NCBI GenBank assembly: GCA_016868035.1
Contig: VGID01000010.1
Span: forward strand, 1-64,000
Source of the DNA: Betaproteobacteria bacterium
GTDB lineage: Bacteria; Pseudomonadota; Gammaproteobacteria; Burkholderiales; SG8-41
Direction: 5' to 3'
DNA length: 64,000 nucleotides
The position numbers and the translations under genes were made by a program. Position 1 is the stretch's first letter; each line of letters opens with the position of its first letter. Under the pieces are notes generated by a model. That model made no database searches. It was not told where the DNA came from and saw only the letters and a program-made list of their open reading frames with translations. Shown piece by piece: positions 61,129 to 64,000 of this stretch.

Positions 61129-62222
61129 TTAGAGCCCGCTTGGTCTCAATCAACAAGTGCAACACTAATGTTAGTCCCCGACAGGAGTGTTGCCATGGGT
61201 CAATGCTATAGCCATCTGAGTATCGTGGAGCGTGAGGAGATCAGCCGCGGTTTGGCGCGGGGTGAATCGGTGCGGGCGATTGGTCGCGAGCTCGGGCGCA
61301 GTGCCTCGAGCATCCGTCGCGAGATCGGCCGCAATATCGGAGGGCGGGCGTTGTATCGGGCGAGCTTGGCACAGCGCCGAGCTCAGCGCTGCGCCCACCG
61401 GGCACGGCGACGGCGTAAGCTGCTGTGGCGCTGGCTGGCGCGCTATGTCGGACTGCGGCTGATGCTGGGCTGGTCGCCCGAGCAGATTGCCGCTCGGCTC
61501 AAACGTGACTACCCTCAGGACATGCGCCGACGCATCTCCCACGAGACGATCTATTGCTCGATCTACATCATTCCGCGCGGGCAGTTGCGCCGCCTGCTCA
61601 TCTCCTGCTTGCGCCAGCACCGTAAGCGGCGTCGAGCCCGCTACCGCAGCGGCGAGCGCCGCGGCCAGATTCCCAATCGCACCCCCATTGGGCTGCGCCC
61701 GCCGGAGCTCGAGACCCGGCGCGTGCCGGGCCACTGGGAAGGCGATCTGCTCAAGGGGCGCGCCAACCGCTCCGCCGTGGGCACCCTGGTCGAGCGCACC
61801 ACGCGCCTGGTGCTGCTGGCGCGGCTGCCGGGACTGGACTCGCATGCCGTGTGCAGCGGCTTTGCCCGCAAGCTGGGCATGGTGCCACAGCCGTTGCGTA
61901 AATCGCTCACCTACGATCAGGGCCGCGAGATGGCGCGTCACGAGTTGCTGCGTAAGCGGCTCAAACTTCAAACCTACTTCGCCGACCCGCACAGCCCGTG
62001 GCAACGCGGCTCCAGCGAGAACACCAATGGGCTGCTGCGCCAATACCTTCCCCGCAATATCGATCTGAGCCGGCTGTCTCAGCGCGAGCTCAACGCCATT
62101 GCCGCACGACTGAACAACCGGCCTCGCAAAACGCTCGACTGGATGACCCCGAACGAGGCGTGGGCTACTCAACTAAAATCCCCCAGTGTTGCACTTGGAA
62201 CTTGAGAGCGAGCCGGTTCTTA
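61129..62222 (+). mobile_element. IS30-family insertion sequence
   Basis: One transposase gene between inverted repeats. The inner 13 bp, CAAGTGCAACACT (61154-61166) and AGTGTTGCACTTG (62185-62197), are perfect. The similarity extends outward in imperfect form (about 29 of 38 positions), with TCTCAA also kept. I cannot fix the outer ends or the target duplication; the outer right arm touches the cca stop codon. Confidence 0.85.
61195..62205 (+). CDS. IS30-family transposase
   Basis: A 336-residue DDE transposase. The N-terminal IS30 HTH (YSHLSIVEREEISRGLARGE, VRAIGRELGRSASSIRREIG) precedes an Arg-rich region and a catalytic domain with Asp in PGHWEGDLLKG, Asp in SLTYDQGREMARH and Glu in SPWQRGSSENTNGLLRQY. 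The frame is intact, so it may be active. The start is ATG 61195 just inside the left repeat. The stop codon (62203-62205) lies beyond the perfect 13-bp right repeat. Confidence 0.92.
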   Translation: MGQCYSHLSIVEREEISRGLARGESVRAIGRELGRSASSIRREIGRNIGGRALYRASLAQRRAQRCAHRARRRRKLLWRWLARYVGLRLMLGWSPEQIAARLKRDYPQDMRRRISHETIYCSIYIIPRGQLRRLLISCLRQHRKRRRARYRSGERRGQIPNRTPIGLRPPELETRRVPGHWEGDLLKGRANRSAVGTLVERTTRLVLLARLPGLDSHAVCSGFARKLGMVPQPLRKSLTYDQGREMARHELLRKRLKLQTYFADPHSPWQRGSSENTNGLLRQYLPRNIDLSRLSQRELNAIAARLNNRPRKTLDWMTPNEAWATQLKSPSVALGT

Positions 62223-63329
62223 GTCACGAGCGATAGCGCGGCGGATGGCGGCGAGCCGCGCCTCATCCACGCGCCCGCGGATCTCGTGAGGCGCTCTTGC
62301 GGTCTTTGCGATCGCGCCGGCATCGACCGCGGCGGCGGCGGCCCGTGCACGCTCGAGCAGCCGGCGCGCGGGCTCCGCGTCCTGCTGGTCCGCGAGCACG
62401 GCGGCAACGAGCTCCGCGAATCGCCCGGGTCGGCGCCATGCGTCGGTCGCGTCGAGGAGCTCCAGCATCCCGGGGGCATCCAGTTCCACGGCGTCGATCA
62501 CGGTATTGGCGTGGCGGGCGGCAAGCAGCGCAAGATCTCGCGCGGCTGCGGGCGCTTTGAGCCGGCTGGCGAGCGCTTCCACGGCGTGCGGATCGAGCGC
62601 CGCAGTAAGGGCGGCAAAGCGCCCCTCGAGCGAACAGCCCGCACGCGCGGCCGCGTCAAGCGCCCGCATCACCGCCTGGCCCGCCTCGGGGTTCTCGAGC
62701 GGCGCGTCGAGTTCCGGCACGATCCGCGACAGCGCCCCGCACTCCCGCAGCTCCGCGAACATCCGTGAGGGGCGCGCCTCCATGAGTCCCCGCGACAGTT
62801 CCTGCCACACGCGCTCGGGCACCAGCGCATCGGCCTCGCCGTCCGCGGCCATCCTGCGCATCAACGCCTGCGTCTCGGGCGCGACGCGGAAGCCGAAGCG
62901 CGCCGCGAAGCGCGCCACGCGCAGGATCCGCACCGGGTCTTCCGCGAACGCCGGGCTCACGTGGCGCAGCACGCCCGCCTTGAGATCGGCCGCGCCGTTG
63001 AACGGGTCGACGATGCGCCCCTCGGGATCTCTGGCGATCGCGTTGATCGTGAGGTCGCGCCGCGCGAGGTCCTGCTCGAGCGTCACGTCGGGCGCGGTGT
63101 AGAACTCGAAGCCGTGATAGCCGCGCGCGGTTTTCCTCTCGGTGCGCGCGAGCGCGTACTCCTCGTGGGTCTGCGCGTGCAGGAAGACGGGGAAATCCCG
63201 GCCCACGGGCTTGTAGCCGAGCCGCACCATCTCCTCCGGGGTGGCGCCGACGACAACGTAGTCGCGGTCCTCGACCGGGAGCCCCAGCAGCTCGTCGCGC
63301 ACCGCCCCTCCCACACAGTAGATCTTCAT
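62220..63329 (-). CDS. cca: CCA-adding tRNA nucleotidyltransferase
   Basis: The 369-residue class II enzyme adds or repairs the CCA end of tRNAs. The nucleotidyltransferase motif is [26 protein letters not shown] (Gly-Gly and Asp-x-Asp), then [15 protein letters not shown] and [12 protein letters not shown] (motif B), [15 protein letters not shown] and [15 protein letters not shown]. It is shorter than the 412-residue E. coli enzyme; the C-terminal part lacks a clear HD phosphohydrolase motif. The IS30 element ends at or close to its stop codon. It looks complete. Confidence 0.93.
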   Translation of the reverse strand: MKIYCVGGAVRDELLGLPVEDRDYVVVGATPEEMVRLGYKPVGRDFPVFLHAQTHEEYALARTERKTARGYHGFEFYTAPDVTLEQDLARRDLTINAIARDPEGRIVDPFNGAADLKAGVLRHVSPAFAEDPVRILRVARFAARFGFRVAPETQALMRRMAADGEADALVPERVWQELSRGLMEARPSRMFAELRECGALSRIVPELDAPLENPEAGQAVMRALDAAARAGCSLEGRFAALTAALDPHAVEALASRLKAPAAARDLALLAARHANTVIDAVELDAPGMLELLDATDAWRRPGRFAELVAAVLADQQDAEPARRLLERARAAAAAVDAGAIAKTARAPHEIRGRVDEARLAAIRRAIARD

Positions 63330-63333
63330 GAGC

Positions 63334-63375
63334 TCGTGATTCGTGAATCGTGATTCGTGAATCGTGAATCGGCGG
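63334..63375. repeat. Heptamer array upstream of cca
   Basis: TCGTGAT, TCGTGAA, TCGTGAT, TCGTGAA, TCGTGAA, TCGGCGG (63334-63375), ending 4 bp from the cca start. A second set, CACCGGTCATGCGTCACGA (about 63427-63445), includes the GST stop. Confidence 0.9.
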
Positions 63376-63438
63376 CACCGCGCGAGCCGCGAGCCGGAGA
63401 AAACCGCAGTTTACCGCTCACGGACCACCGGTCATGCG

Positions 63439-64000
63439 TCACGATTTCGCAGCGTACGGCTCGTCGGCCGCAACGAACGCCGTCTCGCGGCACGCCGCGT
63501 CCATCCACTCGGTGACGGACGGAAGGCCGCGCACGGCCTCGACGTAATCGCGCGCGAGCGGCGGGAGTGACACCACGTAGGTGAGGAACCGCATCACCAC
63601 CGGCGCGTAATAGGCATCCGGCACCGTGAATTTCCCGAACAGCAACGCGCCGCCTTCGCCAAAACGCCCGCGGCATTCGCTCCAGATGGCCGAGACGCGC
63701 GCGATTTCGCGCGCGACCGCATCGCTCATGCCCTTGCGCGGGTGCGAGGCGCGGATGTTCATGGGCATGGCCTCGCGCAGGCTGCGGAACCCCGCGTGCA
63801 TCTCGGCGCAGACCGCGCGCGCGTGTGCGCGCGCGCCGGCTTCCTCGGGCCACAACCGCTTTTCCGGAAACAATTCGGCGAGCGTCTCGCAGATCGCGAG
63901 GGAATCCCACACCGGCGCGCCGTCCACGAGCAACACGGGCACCTGCCCGGCCGGCGAGTACTGCCCGATGCCCCGGGGCCGCGCCTCGTCGTCGAACCAC
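63439..64000 (-). CDS. Glutathione S-transferase family protein (partial)
   Basis: The gene runs off the right edge; about 187 C-terminal residues are visible. The thioredoxin-fold end reads GQVPVLLVDGAPVWDSLAICETLAELFP, with the GSH-binding cis-Pro (VPVL) and the Asp-Ser pair. The all-helical domain follows (ARAVCAEMHAGFRSLREAMPMNIRA, FTVPDAYYAPVVMRFLTY). It is distinct from the YfcG-type GST at 60464. The N-terminus and thus the subclass cannot be seen. Confidence 0.85.
   Translation of the reverse strand, partial: WFDDEARPRGIGQYSPAGQVPVLLVDGAPVWDSLAICETLAELFPEKRLWPEEAGARAHARAVCAEMHAGFRSLREAMPMNIRASHPRKGMSDAVAREIARVSAIWSECRGRFGEGGALLFGKFTVPDAYYAPVVMRFLTYVVSLPPLARDYVEAVRGLPSVTEWMDAACRETAFVAADEPYAAKS

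Overview
The window is 64 kb of GC-rich chromosome from a betaproteobacterium. The family content points there: a Bug-type solute receptor beside a CaiB/BaiF CoA-transferase, TorF-GlnK-AmtB, a permease-less ptsA-ptsH-ptsI set, metX-metW, and the order lpxL ... dapF-DUF484-xerC with a divergent metK. I cannot name a genus. Almost all of it is housekeeping chromosome. The only mobile element is one IS30-type insertion near the right end. I found no rRNA, tRNA, CRISPR array or prophage.

Layout. 1-3350: VIT1/CCC1-type ferritin-like protein (partial), Bcr/CflA efflux permease, ComM, UbiK. 3460-6450: nitrogen operon torF-glnK-amtB behind a sigma-54 promoter with two NtrC-like sites. 6585-10118: gshB and the ptsA-ptsH-ptsI set. 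10171-13315: TylF-like methyltransferase, Bug receptor, CoA-transferase. 13445-15376: SAM-II riboswitch, metX, metW. 15690-20286: FAH-family hydrolase, AmpG-like permease, xth, pyrE, coiled-coil protein. 20294-23633: gatCAB on the minus strand, divergent from the rod-shape cluster mreB-mreC-mreD-mrdA-rodA-rlpA (23725-30290). 30336-32341: hslVU. 32531-37608: tonB and a zinc-linked set (DUF3299 protein, small Cys/His protein, ABC permease and ATPase, ZIP transporter, Fur/Zur regulator). 37699-42295: yidD, rlmI, xerC, DUF484, dapF, yccU-like. 42288-46740: methyltransferase, acyltransferase, gnnB-like, gnnA-like, acyltransferase. 46809-50646: metK, two tandem SAH riboswitches, ahcY, metF-like. 50643-59589: RidA, SMP-30, an HTH-aminotransferase fusion, ttcA, pteridine reductase, midA, TauE/SafE permease, diheme cytochrome c, alcohol dehydrogenase. 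59840-64000: intradiol-dioxygenase-like protein, GST, IS30, cca, GST (partial).

The methionine/SAM cycle is spread over the window and is RNA-controlled at two points. A SAM-II aptamer precedes metXW. The ahcY leader holds two complete SAH aptamers, the first followed by a terminator whose 5' arm reuses that aptamer's pseudoknot strand.

The strongest signal that ordinary gene calling does not explain is in the spacers. About twenty intergenic regions carry tandem 7-bp words, often with a diverged inverted set beyond, so that a stem-loop could form. In many cases the array starts at, or includes, the stop codon of the upstream gene. In rlpA, ampG and yidD the words run into the coding sequence. 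A second, longer composite element occurs at 15383-15513 and, inverted, at 59670-59773. The other items most worth checking are the tandem SAH riboswitches, the HTH-aminotransferase fusion with its palindromic upstream site, and a gnnA/gnnB-like pair between two lipid A acyltransferase genes.
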